A DNA stretch of 64,000 nucleotides from Scalesia atractyloides (GCA_947069175.1 CAMTDV010000013.1:55062610-55126609), one strand, 5' to 3'. Shown: positions 33,610-46,400, counted from the stretch's first letter. The notes: a model not told the origin generated them from the sequence alone. A program made the numbers and translations.

Positions 33610-36024
33610 TACCTCTTCGAAATGTTGGAGCGGCTGGTATCACAAGTTCTTTATCAATTGGAGGCCACATTACGGACTTAAATCTTCTGCCGGTTCTTGC
33701 ATCTCGAACACCCTTAGCTGCTCCCAGATATGGTTCAGCGGTTTTCATTTAATTGAATCCACTTTACTTCTTGCTCCAGCCTCTTAAAGAATCTCCACCC
33801 TAGTCCACGTTCAATATTATAAGTGTCAGTATATGGAGTCCTTAGAAGAGCAGTCAGTGCAACCTTCGTCCAACTGTCAAACTAAGACTCCTTTGAGTAG
33901 TATTCTCGAGTTCCATCTTGTCTGACAACCAGCCATATTTTCTTAACATGATCGTAGGTCCAACTCAGCACTCGTGACTTATTTCCAACCTTACTATAGT
34001 AACTCGATCCAAGCTCCATAACAAATCTCTCAGACTGGTTGGTGGGATTCTTTAACTGAAAGTTCTCGTCTAGCGGATTTACATCAACATTCTTCATTAA
34101 AACCATCTGTTCTTCTTTTGATTAGTTTGTCGTTTTTGACTCGCAATGAACTTTCTCTTCGGATCGCTCAGATAATCATCCAATCCAGCCTGACGCACAA
34201 TAGCAAGCTGTTCGGCAGCTACTCTATCAGCTTCTCTCTGTTCAGCAGCTCCATGACGGTGTTCAACGTTAATAGGACCATCAGTTGGATCAGAGAATTC
34301 ATGTCAAAATTTATTTTCCAACCTCGTCTTTGGATCGAAAACCATAGTCACAATAACAAAACATCACCTTGAAGTTGGTCTATAGTCTCATCGCGCGCAT
34401 CCAATCGAGTCTGCAATGAAGCTATCTGTGCATCTTTAAGAATGACCTCTTGCTCAAGCACTATCACTCTCTTTTTCAGGTCAACTACATCCATATCTTC
34501 TTCATCACTATCTACCTCGCTGAATTCAAATGTGCTTTTCTCAAACCGCCTTAAATACTCCATATCTTCACCCTGAATACCGCAAGAACCACTACCACCA
34601 GCCCCTGATCCTCCAGCACCCATGGAACTACCACCAAAATCCATCATTTGTTACACATAATCATCTAGAACGGACACGACAGTAGAATGAGTAACAATCA
34701 GAGGAGATGTCGGTTCTTCAGCAATAGTAGGCTCAACAATAGAAGTATTAGTCAAAGAAATAACAACCGAAGATGTAACAGTAATTGGTTCTTCAGCAAC
34801 ATCATCAACATCAGCTTCGGTTTGCATCTGAGCTTCAGTATAAATGGGTTCTTCGAACACCTCTGTCCGTTGCCTTTTCAATAACGGTACCTCCTCTTTA
34901 TCAACATCATCATCTTAATCAACTCTAGCAACTAGGATATTAACACGAGGCAACACGAGAGGAGGATTCCCTTGTTGCTCTTGAATCTCCTTTAAGTGTG
35001 CAATGAGAGCTTCTAAATTCTCCGTAGTAAGCTCTGGTAACTCTAGAGTCGGATGGGCGTCAAATTCTTTAATAGATTCCAAAAAAGCTTCTTCATCATC
35101 AGTACCTGCCTCAGAAACTAAATCTTCAATCTCAATTCTTTCTCCAACACCGGTACATCATGTTTTTCAGCCACCATTGCATTCACCGGCTTATGTACTT
35201 GGAATATCTTGACCGATAACCTCACAAAACTTCCCAAACTTCTTTAGTGGTATACATCCAACAAAAACCGTCTTCGATGTTGATCTATTCTTCTTTATCA
35301 TCCCAAAAATAGTTGGACCCATAGGCTTCATATTTAACAAGTTTGCATGAGAAGCATCTTTAGCCAGATCAGAGTAACGTGCATCCAGAATTAGCTGGAT
35401 AAATCGAGAATACAACAAAAACATCTTCTTCTTTGACTGCTCTAGAATCTTCTTTATATTTTCGAAAATATAACCAGAAAAGTTATATTTAAAGTCCATC
35501 ACCAGAGACACTATCGCAAAGTCTGTGTCTGATTCGGCTAATCCAATCCTCCTTTATTCTCCGATATACACTGCGTAAAAATGTGCACTAATAATCTCCA
35601 ATATGCAGGGAACATTTTCTTCAACAATGGTGGATAAGTTCCCTCATAGCTCATCTCTGTTAATACCGGCATCACCTTCTCCTTGGTATAAAATGTCGGA
35701 TCACTTGCAGCATCGGTAAACTTCAACACCTCTGAATACACACTTCATCCACAAAATCTCCTTTCCTTGAATAGATGAACTAGTGTATGGGTTCCCATCA
35801 GCACCTCTCAGATGAAATCTAGCTCGCTTCCAAAATGCGTGCACAAGTTCTTGATATATAACCAGATTTTCTCGAAGTACGTATGAAATCCTACAATCAT
35901 TCAGACCTACCATCATAGATCTGAACTCTTGGAAAAACTCTGCTGGTGGATCTGAAAAATAACCCGCTTGATTGTGAAACTGCTCTTCTACCAACATGAC
36001 AGCATCGAAAGCCTCTTCAGCCAT
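33610..36024 (-). pseudogene. C4 env-like ORF (coiled-coil protein after pol), broken
   Basis: ATG at 36024 (MAEEAFDAVMLVEEQFHNQ) opens a series of frames down to about 33610. In order: a basic N-terminal region (about 36024-35190), an acidic Thr/Val-rich stretch (34881-34651), a Gly/Ser run then a predicted coiled coil VVDLKKRVIVLEQEVILKD… (34647-34348), and a C-terminal part with WTYDHVKKIWLVVRQDG (34106-33882). Sireviruses are known for such env-like ORFs of unproven function. I see no convincing signal peptide or transmembrane helix, so a retroviral envelope role is doubtful. At least four frame breaks. 33343-33609 is 3' UTR. Confidence 0.65.
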
Positions 36025-37970
36025 TTCTGTCAGAAGAACAACATATTAAGCCATATTCAACAAGATATTTACTAATTAAACCAAATATCCAAGCTAATAT
36101 GAATTAAGTAGTCAATTTAAAACTAGAAGTTCAAAACATAGTTCAATTGAAGATTCATTCAACAGTTCAATAACCAATTTGGAAGGGTCAAAGCTGAACC
36201 AAAAGGGTCAAAGACAATCCTGAGAGGTCAAAGACAATCCGGAAAGGTTCAAACACTAGGATCCGGAATCAAGGAGGTTCAAACAAGATTCCGGATGAAC
36301 CCTTCACCATTTTAGATGAATATCATCCGAAATGGAATCCGAGTTCATTCATTCAGGTTAAATGCTCATCCGGAATGAAATCCGGAATGCACATTGTTTG
36401 AAGATTTATTTGAAAAGCCATCGAGATGCTTGATAACATGAAGATTTGAAGATTAGTATTTGATATTAATTATTTAGAAGCACATTATGCCTAATTCAGA
36501 TATAATTTGGATGAATGTGAAGAGAATTAATAGGATGATGATTAGAGGATTTCGGAAGGAAATTTTTAGTGAATGATCCAAAATGAAACTCTGATACATT
36601 AATATACTATTCCGGAATGGGCTTGGTCCTTAAACTTTTGAGCCCAAGTTAATCTGGATTCAATCATCCGAGATCTAATTCAGACTTAATCTGGATTGGG
36701 CTTAGTCAAACTTATGTGGGCCCAATCCGGAATACTGACCGGTCCAAACAATCAAAGGAGGAGGATCCAATTTGGTCAGTGGGCCTATCCGGAATGGGTT
36801 TAAAAGCCTAGTCCGGAACAGTACCACAATAGGCCCAAAGTTGTTCAATTTCAAGACTTTCAAAAATTCTATTGGATTGGCCCAATTCCAAAACTCAGCA
36901 AGCCAGTCCAATACCCCTTGACAAAATTCATCTAACACAAAAGTCAACAATTTAACTAACTAAGCAACCAACCAATCTTTACCAAGTATACAAAACTAAG
37001 TAAAGGATTCAAACAAAATCAAATACACAGTCTTCCTATGGATCAAATTGTTTTAAGCAGACTAAAGAACACTTTTCAGTGTGAGCTTGGTCAGACTAGT
37101 CTAAGAAATTGCCAATATATTTGTCCATTTAAAACTAGAGCCCACCATCTAATTTTTGCTTTATAATAGCTTATATGCTTAAGGTAGTATTATACTATAA
37201 TGTCTATGCGTCCTATACCATGACATACCCCGCAATCAGGTAAGCACAATGATTCATCGTAGCAGGTTAGTATACTGAGATCATCCTTTATCTTTTACAA
37301 CGTCAGACTATTGGTGAACAGCTTAGTGCTTTCGTACAGCAGAGTGACCAATAATATCTGACGAGGGTTAGACAAATACCTTATATGGTATGTTTGACTT
37401 TTTAAGCACATGGAATTTTCTCATGATGAGATTTCCTTTCTTTTAAGGTTTTGGCCCTTCTATTTTGGCTCTTTTAAAAATATCCTGACTGTGCCTAGGT
37501 CTGTATATAATCTGGATGCAACTGAAGGGCATCCAAGATATCCCCGGATGACTCAACAGCATAAAGACCTGAAACTTCAGACGTTGGCTATCTATCAACG
37601 CTGGATTTAAGACCATGAAATCATATGCCGATGGTATGTTACCCACAAGATACATATTTTGTTATGTTTATATCATTTGGCTTATACTATCCGGTTGAGC
37701 TCTAGGCCTATCAACATATCACTTTCGATTCAAGTCGTTCCCGCTACAACACATGTGTTAGCCAAAGCCTTTATCACGAGAAATTATTTCATGTCCCAAT
37801 CCTTGCAAAACTATTTGAAACTATTTTTGTTATTTTTTGGATTTGAATAATGTTTTTGTGTTTTTCTAAATTTTCAAATGTTTTTGGATTTTTGTAATAT
37901 TTCTCCCCCTAAATTTGTGCATACACATGAACAAATTTACGAGGTAAACAAGAATAAAAGAATAGAGGAT
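36025..37970 (-). other. C4 pol-env spacer with ATCCGGAAT cluster and internal polypurine tract
   Basis: No coding frame. 36180-36820 has about ten copies of ATCCGGAAT or close variants on either strand, the word also repeated in the leader (45350-45770). At 37902-37915 the sense strand has AATTTAGGGGGAGAAA just after RNase H, a second polypurine tract 4.6 kb from the LTR. Confidence 0.6.
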
Positions 37971-39890
37971 GCTTAGTTAGAAAACCAGATCATTTTGAGA
38001 AGATCCACAAGCACTTGAAAACACGTGTTGCTAACGGGTTTCATGAACAAATCCGCAACATTTGCATTGGTGTGGATTTGCTCAAGTTTAACGAGACCCT
38101 TTTCATAGCAATCATGAATAGAATGAACTTTGATGTTTATGTGCTTGCTTTGGAGTGATAAACAGGGTTTTTAACAATTTGGATAGCAAGTTGTTGTGTT
38201 TAGATAAGTCAAACCATAATCCGCAACCTGGTGTTGCATCCATAAAACCTGGGAGCAGCAAGCGGATGCTGCGACATATTCTGCTTCTGCTATAGAAAGC
38301 GATACCGTCTACTGCTTCTTGCATTGCCAAGAGATTAATCTATCTCCCAAGAATTGGCATCCAGCTGAAGTTGGTCGCATGTCGCTGTCTGTACCTCCAA
38401 GATTACTGTCAGAGAAAGCATACAATTCAATTTCAAAACTTTTAGGATACCAGAGGGCCAGTGATGGTGCCCCTTTGAGGTATATAAGATTTTTTTAACA
38501 GCATGTAAATGAGAGAGTTTAGGAGTAGCCTGATATCAAGCACACTAGCAAACGGCAAACATGATGTCTGGCTGACTTACTGTGTGATACATGAGTGAAC
38601 CAATCATAGACCCGTACATGGTTAGATTGACAGCCGTTCCTTCAGCATCTTCATTCAACAAAGGTCGTTCAGCGATAGGTGAGGCCATAGGCTTTAAATT
38701 TGTAAGCTTGAATTTGGCAAGAACGTCATTGACATATTTTCCTTAATGGATCAAGATTCCTTATGGGCTTTGACGAACTTGAAGTCCCATAAATATAGTC
38801 ATCTTCCCCAATGAACTCATCTCGAATTTCTTGTTCATGACCTCTTAAAATTCCCGACACAACCCATCGTCCGTAGAACCAAAAATAATGTCGTCAACGT
38901 AAATTTGAACATGAATGATGTCCTTGTCAACACGTTTGATGAACAAAGTTTGACTAATGGTTCCCCGGGTATATCCATGAGCAAGCAAATACTCTGTTAG
39001 GGTTGCGTACCACGCATGATGCGCTTGATGCAATCCATACAAAGCTTTGTCCAATTTGTATGCATAGTCTCGCTTGTCAGGATCAGTGAAACCTGGTGGT
39101 TGTGCCACATATATCTCTTCTTTCACCGTGCCGTAAAGAAACGCAGTCTTGACATCCATTTGATAGAATGTGAAGTCCATGTATGATGCATATGCCAAGA
39201 AAATGCGAATGACTTCCAATCTAGCCACCGGTGCATAAACTTCATCGTCATCCAACCCCTCAATCTGGCGGAAACCCTCAACAACCAGTCGAGCTTTGTT
39301 TCCCACAATCACACCAGTATCATCCTGTTTGTTGTGAAATACCCAACGAGTTCCAAGAGCACGTTTTCCCTGAGGAAACTTCACCAATTGCCATACCCCA
39401 AGTTTCTCAAACTGATTGAGTTCTTTATGCATAGCGTCAAACCAGCCTGGTTCCTGCAAGGCGACATCAATGCTTTAAGATTCAATTTGTGAGATAAAAA
39501 AAGAGTAAAGACATGTATTGATATTCCCCTGATTGACTGCGAGTGCGAACAGCAGCAGTAACATGACCAATAACATTTTCAATCAGATGATTGCGTTGTA
39601 GACATTGAGGTAGAGGCGTAACAGGAACTTGGAGATCTGACTACAAGTTTGTAAAGCTCTGTGATACGATTCTAGATGGCTCCCCCTCATTAGATGCACC
39701 AGTGGGAATGTTGACTGATGAATCAACAGAACAGTCTGGTGGTGTAGGCTCAGAAACATAGATGAGCCTAAGACATCAGGAGTAGTAGCTCCGTCATTTA
39801 CCACAGGAGCTCCTGTGTTTGGAGCTTCAACTTCAGGGGAATCCATCTGAGGAATTTGTTCAGAAATAGTTTCCTGATTCTGCGACACTA
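37971..39890 (-). pseudogene. pol: C4 reverse transcriptase and RNase H, broken
   Basis: The longest open part (39459-38845, 204 residues) contains Copia RT motifs: KARLVVEGFRQ, YAPVARLEVIR, DVKTAFLYG, LDKALYGLHQA and the catalytic YVDDIIFGS. RT continues to 38570 with stops (…YGSMIGSLMYHT…), then RNase H to about 37985 (…LFMKP…) in several frames. Upstream, 39888-39583 is the Pro/Glu-rich linker between integrase and RT. Catalytic Asp pair kept, but frames are broken. Confidence 0.88.
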
Positions 39891-41160
39891 GTGGTCATGT
39901 AAATATAGCTTCATTGAATCCAGGTGGATCCACGCTCAGCTGCTTGAAAGATTCTTGCAACTGTTCAGCATCTTCATCATCGTCAGTTGAGAGAGGCATC
40001 GGTGGGAGGTCAGAAATTGTGGTTTTACCTAAATTCATATTAGAAGAGACATCAACAGATTTAAACAAAGAAGAATAATCATAGTGCTAGTCAGGACCAA
40101 TTCGTGCATCCTTGGGATTCTCCTCCAGCCAACCCACATTGTAGGTTTCAACTACCATTTTCTTGATATTGTTATAGACACGATAGGAAGTGTTCTTATA
40201 TTAGCCAACAAAGATGCATGGATCCCCATGTGATTCAAATTTTCCCTTAGCATCCATGAGTAGAAGAACACAAGGGCATCCGAACTTGCGGAAATGCTTA
40301 ACCAAAGGTTTGTGACCTTCAACCAGTTCATACGGCGTTTTCATGTGCCTTTGTTGATCAGGGCCTTCATGGTGGTGTCTTCCTTGTTTTCCATTAAGGT
40401 GATAAAATATTTGACTAACTCACCTGTTTCGCTCTTTTGTGCTAGAAAGAATACCCAAGTAAATCGGGAGTAGTCATCAATGATAACCAGACAGTATACC
40501 TTTCCGCCAATACTCAGAATATCTTTCGGACTAAAAAGATCCATATGAAGCAATTCCAAGACTTTTGACGTGGAAGGTGCATGTTTCGACTTGTGTGGCC
40601 TTCGATGTTGTTTCCCACGAGCACATGATTCACACTGTTCAATTTCCATAAAATCCCGAACAGGCAGATCTCTGACTAAACCACTTTTTGCAAGTCTGTT
40701 GAGATTCTTCATGTTGATGTGTCCTAGTCGGTTGTGCCACAACATTGCATCAGGCTCAGCGGTCGACGAGAACAAACAGGTAAGCTTGTCTGTGGGGGCC
40801 TTGTTCATGTCAATGACGTAAGCGTTTCCTTTGCATTCAGCTTTAAGAAGAATCCATTCATCAGGAATAATGAGGCCTGGTTTCAACACATAGCATCCTT
40901 TCTTTGTAAAGAGCACATCTGAATGATTATCACAGAGCTGAGACACACTCAAGAGACTGTGCTTCAACTCTGGGACGTTGTTCACGTTCTTGAAACTAAG
41001 AGCTCCATTGCACATCGTTCCTCTCATAGTTATCTTTCCCGTTTCACCACCTGCGAAGGAGACAAACCCGCCATCAAAAAACTGAATGTTAATCAACTAT
41101 GAGATGTCTCCTGTCATGTGCTTGGAACAGCCACTATCGACATATCAAAGTCTGACGAGA
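39891..41160 (-). pseudogene. pol: C4 protease and integrase with catalytic core deletion
   Basis: A protease motif (VDSGCSKHMTG) lies near 41134. The frame 41096-40341 has the pre-integrase zinc region (H-x-R-LGH and CESC) and the first catalytic Asp in LLHMDLFSP, then IIDDYSRFTWVF. Near 40350-40365 it jumps to HMKTPYELVEG, which in Copia integrases lies after the catalytic Glu. The segment with the second Asp and the Glu is missing. This integrase could not catalyse strand transfer. Confidence 0.82.
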
Positions 41161-43541
41161 GTCCTTGAAATTTGTTCCTACACATTTCAATAGGTTTAGT
41201 TAGAAGTTGCAACCAAGGCCATTGATGATCTGGGTGTTCCATTTGCATCAAAATAAGTAACCTCACGAAAAATTAATTTAGTTGAGGATGAGGTCGATGT
41301 TGCCTTTCATTTGTCCGATTTTGGACAAAAGACTGGGTCTTTGTCAAGATCTTAGGCCTCCAGGCTAGCGAGTCAGACTTACACAACCTTCGGACTACTA
41401 GAAGGATCCAGAGAACCTGAAGGTCTTAGAGATTTGTGATTTTGTCTCTTGGCCATGTTCCATTCTTGATCAGAGGGCTTAGCCGTAGCAAATCGAGCTT
41501 GATGTGGGCAATTAGGCATAGCTCTCTGATTTTTCGAGAATAGGGTGTTGAAAGGCATAAATGCGTTTTGACAATTTTGTGCAATATGCCTCGGAAATCC
41601 GTAGTTGAAACAGGTCTGCCTCTTCTAGAAGAAAACAGTTCGTTCAACCTGGGAAATTCTAGGCAACTTGTCTATCAGTTTCTTGCTTGCTGGTACTGAC
41701 GGCTGGTGCAAGGTCTTAGTCTTGGCTGTAGCCTGCTCCAACCATCAGCACACTTGTAAGTTTTATGATTTGAATTAGATAATTTGAATTTGGTAGACTT
41801 AGGCACAATTTTAACTGATTCCTGTTTAGCTGGTTGCTTAACAAATTCAGTTCGGGGCTGCTGAGTTAATTTCTCAGAATGAGGAGCAGTCGCCTTTTCA
41901 TTAGACTGAGGCACCTATTTGGTTTTCTTCTTTTTGGTTCTACGTGTTCTCCGTTTCTTTTTATTAGATTTCAAACTATTTTGCTTGGCAAATTCTTTCT
42001 GAGGAGACGTGTGATTCAACTAGGACATCCTTTTCAGAACTGCCAGAAGATGAGCTTTGATCATTAGTAGCAAGAGGAATCTCTATATTTTGAAAAGTTT
42101 GAGATTCCTATTCAGATTCAGTTTCAAAAGTTTTATCTGAATTAGCAGGGGAATTGCTCATTTTCAGTGATTTCAGAATCATTCCACCGATCTTCATTCG
42201 AAGAATCTGATTCGCCCGATTCTTCTACTATGCCAGCGTCACTCATCACAGAGTCAGTTGGTTGGTTGATTTCCTCATTGTCAACCCTAGGGATAGAATC
42301 AACAGACGGCTCTTCATTAGAAGAACTTCCAGCCTCTTCAGTAAGAACTGAGGAAACCAAATCATCTACCGACGTTGTACCTGTAGCAAAAGTTATGTTT
42401 TAATCACAAGAGTTACCACATGCACTATCAGGATTCATAACATCAGCATTAGATGAAAAACCAGAATTAAAAACATCTAAGTTATCAACACAACCAACAT
42501 TGTCTGAGAATTTAAACCAGAATTAAAAACATCTAAGTTATCAACACAACCAACATTGTCTGAGAATTTAGATTGTTCAGCAAGAAAACGATTCAAAATG
42601 TCAAAAGTAGGTTTATAAAAATCATAATAAATAGCTGAATTGTCCGAATTTGAATTAAGACATTCTTCTTTATCACCATCTGTAATATCCTCAACTAATA
42701 TTTCTTCAGCACCTGAAGTAGAAGTGTTAGTAGCGTTCACTGAATCAGTTTCAGGAGGATTTTCGTGTTTTGATTCTTTAAGTAGTGTCGCTGCCTCTTC
42801 TTTAGGCATATTTTTCTCCAAACCATCTGAACTACAAGAGGGATTGTCACCAGATTCTTGCGAAAATGGTGTGGAAGTGAAGAAAACAACATTCTTCTTG
42901 AGTTCAATTGGCTTGGAAAACTTTGGGTAATAGGGCTTCCACGGTTTTGAAAGATAATCCGAGGGTTTACCATACATCATATTTTCTTCATTTTCTAGTC
43001 CTGCCTAAGAATCAGGCATTCGCGTATAGTTATGATTATATGGTGGAGGAGCCCTATTATACCCAAGGCCTTTTGCATAGTTTTTCTGATTTTCAAGCTA
43101 CAGATCACACAAGTCCTTGACCAGCTTGTTGGAAGTTTCAAATTTTTAATATTTATTTCATTTTCTTGAAACTTTCATGTCAAGGAATTTAGCTTGGCTA
43201 AGGCTGCGTGAAGTCTACGTCCTTTTCTGCTAATTTTGCTTATAGTCGTATACCCAACACTTTTGTTGGTTCAAGTCAACCTTTGGCTGAGCGATGTCTT
43301 GTTTCTGTGCTTCGACCTTTTCCATAAGAAGCTTGTTCTTATGTTTAAGGGCGATGTTATGCGATGTAGCTTGTTGATATTCGGCTACAAGAGTTGAATT
43401 ATGGGCGCGCATTTGTGATAATTTAAAACGACAACTATCTGAATAGAGAATGCGATTTACCATTTCTAAAAGATTAGGTGTCTTAGTTGTCTGCGCCATT
43501 ATGAAATGATTATTGTTCTTGGAAAGATTCAGAGTCTCCAC
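41161..43541 (-). pseudogene. C4 gag-protease spacer: acidic region and second, degenerate zinc knuckle
   Basis: The frames 43541-43230, 42980-42477 and 42360-42142 are rich in Ser, Glu, Asp and Asn, followed by a basic stretch and CFNYGFPRHIAQNC near 41590. That is a CCHC knuckle whose second Cys is Tyr. A 56-bp tandem duplication (42461-42572) shifts the frame. Long acidic insertions here are common in Sirevirus-like Gag-Pol. Exact role unknown. Confidence 0.65.
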
Positions 43542-45110
43542 CTAAGTTGTAGCATCTGCCAAGTTGAATCCTTCCTGCTGTTGTGCAACAAAAGCTGTTG
43601 ATTTCCCGCCAGAGCTGCTCGAGGGACTTGAGGTAGACTTTGAAGGAGAGACTTGTACGAGCTGTCTGTCACTACTTTGTATGTCTGCTACTTTGGATGA
43701 GACATATCCAGATGGCGGCTTCTTGCATTCCCGTGGAAAATGTCCTGCCTCATGACAACTATAACACCTGAGCTTATCTTTTGTTAGCCCAGTCTTCAGA
43801 TTTGACAATGGTTGCCTCCCGTACTTCTTTTGAAATTTGTTGACGCGGGAAGCAGCCATTGCAAGATTCCAGGACACGTCCATCCCGTCCAAATCCTTCT
43901 CCATGATTTGATCTACTTCAGTTGGGAGAACAGATGGAGGAGTCAAGTCACCTGCTAAGAATGTATTTAAAATATTAATCATTGAGGAAGCTATGGCCAA
44001 TTTCTCCTCATTCTCTTTTATGAGAAAAGCAGAGTTGGACACAGCTAAAGCAGGAGCCAGTGTGGGAGCAACAGGTTAAGGAATCCCACCTTGTTGAGCT
44101 GTTGTAGGAATGGCAGGACTGTACACCATGTTAGGATACTGTACATGATATTGTGTCTGAACCTGCACTGTAGAAATCATAGTAGGAGTCTGAGACTGAA
44201 AACCATAGACATACTAAGTGTTCTGTGTAGAGGCGAGAGGACTGTACACCAAGTTTGAGCTACACGGTGTGTGCGAGCTTCCTTGTAGAGGACTGTAAAC
44301 AAGATTCTGAGACATTAACGTCGCGTTTTGCGTTGTAATACCAGCTACCATGAAACTGCTTTGATGATTGATGTCCCTCTACTTATTATCTATCTCACAT
44401 GATTTGATAGTTGCAATCATTTCTGTGAGAGTGACATCGTTCAAACTTTTTGTCTTCTTGATCATGCCAACATCAGCATCCCAGCTCTTTGGCAATAAGT
44501 TCAGCAACTGCCTATTCATAGCACTGTTCGTAAGAGAAACTTCAGCTGAAATCATTTGAGAGACAAGCTTCACATATATTTGAATTTGGTTCTCAATGGT
44601 TTCCCCATGTACGTGGTTAAATGAGCTCAACTGTTGATTCAGCTGATTAACTCGGCTTGCCTTCATGTCAGCATTTCTCTCATAGAGATTCTGTAATTCG
44701 CTTCACACTTCTTTAGCTGTCTTGCAATTTCTGACAGTTATGGAAATGTCGGGTCCGAGTGCCATCGTCAGAACAGGTGAGGCTTTCTCATCATCTTCGA
44801 TTATTTTCACATCTTTTGGAGTCCACAAATGACTTTGTTTAGGGATCTTTGTGTCTGGATATTCAGGAGTGCTGTAAACTATGGTTTGAGGACCGTTCAT
44901 GATACATCTCCAAACCCTAGGCTCTTTGGCCTTGCAATACTGCTCAAACCTGAATTTCCACTCATAATATTCATCTCCGTATAACAGACGAGGCACATTT
45001 GTAGAAGTGCAAATGACTTGGTCTAGCTCTTGATGAAGAGCTAGCGTCTGTGACTGCAATGCTGCCAAGGTGGCATTTGACAGGTCCTGAGCTGTCATGT
45101 AACTGTTCAT
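43542..45110 (-). pseudogene. gag: C4 gag, broken
   Basis: ATG at 45110 (MNSYMTAQDLSNATL) opens the capsid N-terminus. The frame resumes at 44666 after a stop (MKASRVNQLNQQLSSF…) with the UBN2-like region (…NRQLLNLLPKSWDADVGMIKK…). A region with repeated LVYSP motifs follows (44340-44080), then 44042-43542 with CYSCHEAGHFPREC, an intact CX2CX4HX4C knuckle, and a Ser-rich end. Confidence 0.85.
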
Positions 45111-45933
45111 TATTAACTTTATTAAAAATTACCATGTAAATTAAAGTTAATTTCAAATTCTTATTATGAACAGTTGTCCGAAACAAGTCTGTAATGAGTC
45201 CAAGATGAGTCTGAGATGAAATCCAAGACAAGTCCGAGATGAGAATCCAAAACAAGTCCAAGATGAGTCCGAGAAGAGAATCCAAAACAAGTCCAAGATG
45301 AGTCCGAGAAGAGAATCCAATACAAGTCCGAGATGAGTATCCGAAATTGTAATCCGGAATGCTTTCAGAGACCAGTGCCAATCCGAGATGAGAGATAAAT
45401 CCGGAATGAAGATCAAATCCGAAATAGATGACGATCTGGGTTGCACGATATCCGAGATGAATGCTAATCTGAGATGAGATAATCCGAAATAGAGAAACAG
45501 AACCAAATGAATGCTTGATCCGGAAAGAAAGCTTGATCCGGAATGACAGTCTTATCTGGAATAAGAATCCTTATCCGGAATCAACAGTACCCCTGAAATT
45601 CCTGCAACAGATAAACACAGATTATTTCAAACAGTGATCCTTATCCGGAATGCGAGTAATCCGGATAAGGTAGTTGAGAAAGCCGATGAATACTAGTCCA
45701 GAATCAATCCGATATGGATGATCTTCTTCGTGTTCTTCGGGATCTTTAGCAATTTCAGATCCGGAAAGCTTGAATCTTCTTCGATTTTCTCGGAACAGTA
45801 GCAGTCCGAGATGAGAACAACAACAATCTTCAAACTACTCAACAGTAACAATCCGAGATAACGAACATCAACCAATCTTCGAGATCTAAACAGTTCTTCA
45901 ATCCGTGACACCGAGAGCCTGTATCGAACAACA
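45111..45933 (-). other. C4 leader with 35-bp tandem repeats and ATCCGGAAT copies
   Basis: Three 35-bp units start at 45232, 45267 and 45302 (gtccgagatgagaatcc type), with looser copies around. ATCCGGAAT-like words occur at about 45353, 45399, 45517, 45535, 45572, 45646 and 45759. Minus ORFs here (45506-44971) only translate the repeats. No gene. Confidence 0.7.
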
Positions 45934-45945
45934 GGCTCAGATACC
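45934..45945 (-). other. C4 primer binding site
   Basis: Sense TGGTATCTGAGC has one change from the initiator-Met PBS. The adjoining LTR end lacks CTTACA present in the 3' LTR, a small deletion. Confidence 0.75.
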
Positions 45946-45946
45946 A

Positions 45947-46200
45947 CTTCCCGATTCGGATCTAACATGGTATCACAACCACTAACTGTTTGCGGAAACA
46001 AAGATTAGAATGAATAGAACAATAACGATCTCTGATACAAAAATTCAGAATAACAAACTGACTAGCAACCAAAATATTAACCCTAACACATGTATTTATA
46101 CTAGTCACAAAACCCATTAATTACAATCCTAGGCCCATAAGGCTCTAGGACGCCCATTCTCCCAACCTTAGCGCAATATGCAACACTAATGTGTAAACCT
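45947..46200 (-). repeat. C4 5' LTR, outer end deleted
   Basis: Matches 33022-33310. Sense TATAAATA at 46100-46093. The last ~20 bp of the element (GCTAGGGCCCAACA side) and the adjoining spacer are missing at the junction with 46205. Confidence 0.85.
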
Positions 46201-46204
46201 TTCT

Positions 46205-46400
46205 GTATAGCAAAATTTAAAACCAGAATTAATCACCACTAATTCCTCCCCACGCTTAGGCTTTTTCATACCGTATAGCCTACTCTCAAACCACTTCATC
46301 TCCCTCTCCAACTCATCCGCAAAAATACCCCCACACTTGGGATTTTTTTCAACCTCTAGACCTAGACTATCTGAACTCATAACCTTCGCTTATACTCTAC
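46205..46400 (-). other. G7 spacer fragment, second duplicate
   Basis: Matches 30508-30702 with scattered changes and contains a minus frame with FADELEREMKWFESRLYGMKKPKRGEE. It ends in the duplicated target tctac (46396-46400) before the solo LTR. Confidence 0.6.

Larger units (their letters stand above)
33022..46200 (-). mobile_element. C4: large Sirevirus-like Ty1/Copia element
   Basis: LTRs 33022-33330 and 45947-46200 (outer end lost) bound about 12.6 kb. Sense order: PBS-like site, long leader, gag with zinc knuckle, a long acidic region with a second degenerate knuckle, protease, integrase with an internal deletion, RT, RNase H, spacer, env-like ORF, polypurine tract. A long gag, an env-like ORF after pol and repeated palindromes fit Sirevirus. 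All genes carry stops. It inserted into copy 2 of the tandem duplication. Confidence 0.88.

Noticed and set aside
45153..45506. 117-residue ORF with LGLILDLFWI repeats
   Set aside because: It comes from 35-bp tandem repeats in the C4 leader; frame and length are not conserved.
33022..46200. C4 as two separate elements because of its 13 kb length
   Set aside because: Gag, protease, integrase, RT, env-like ORF, one PBS, one LTR-adjacent polypurine tract and matching LTRs occur once each in canonical order.
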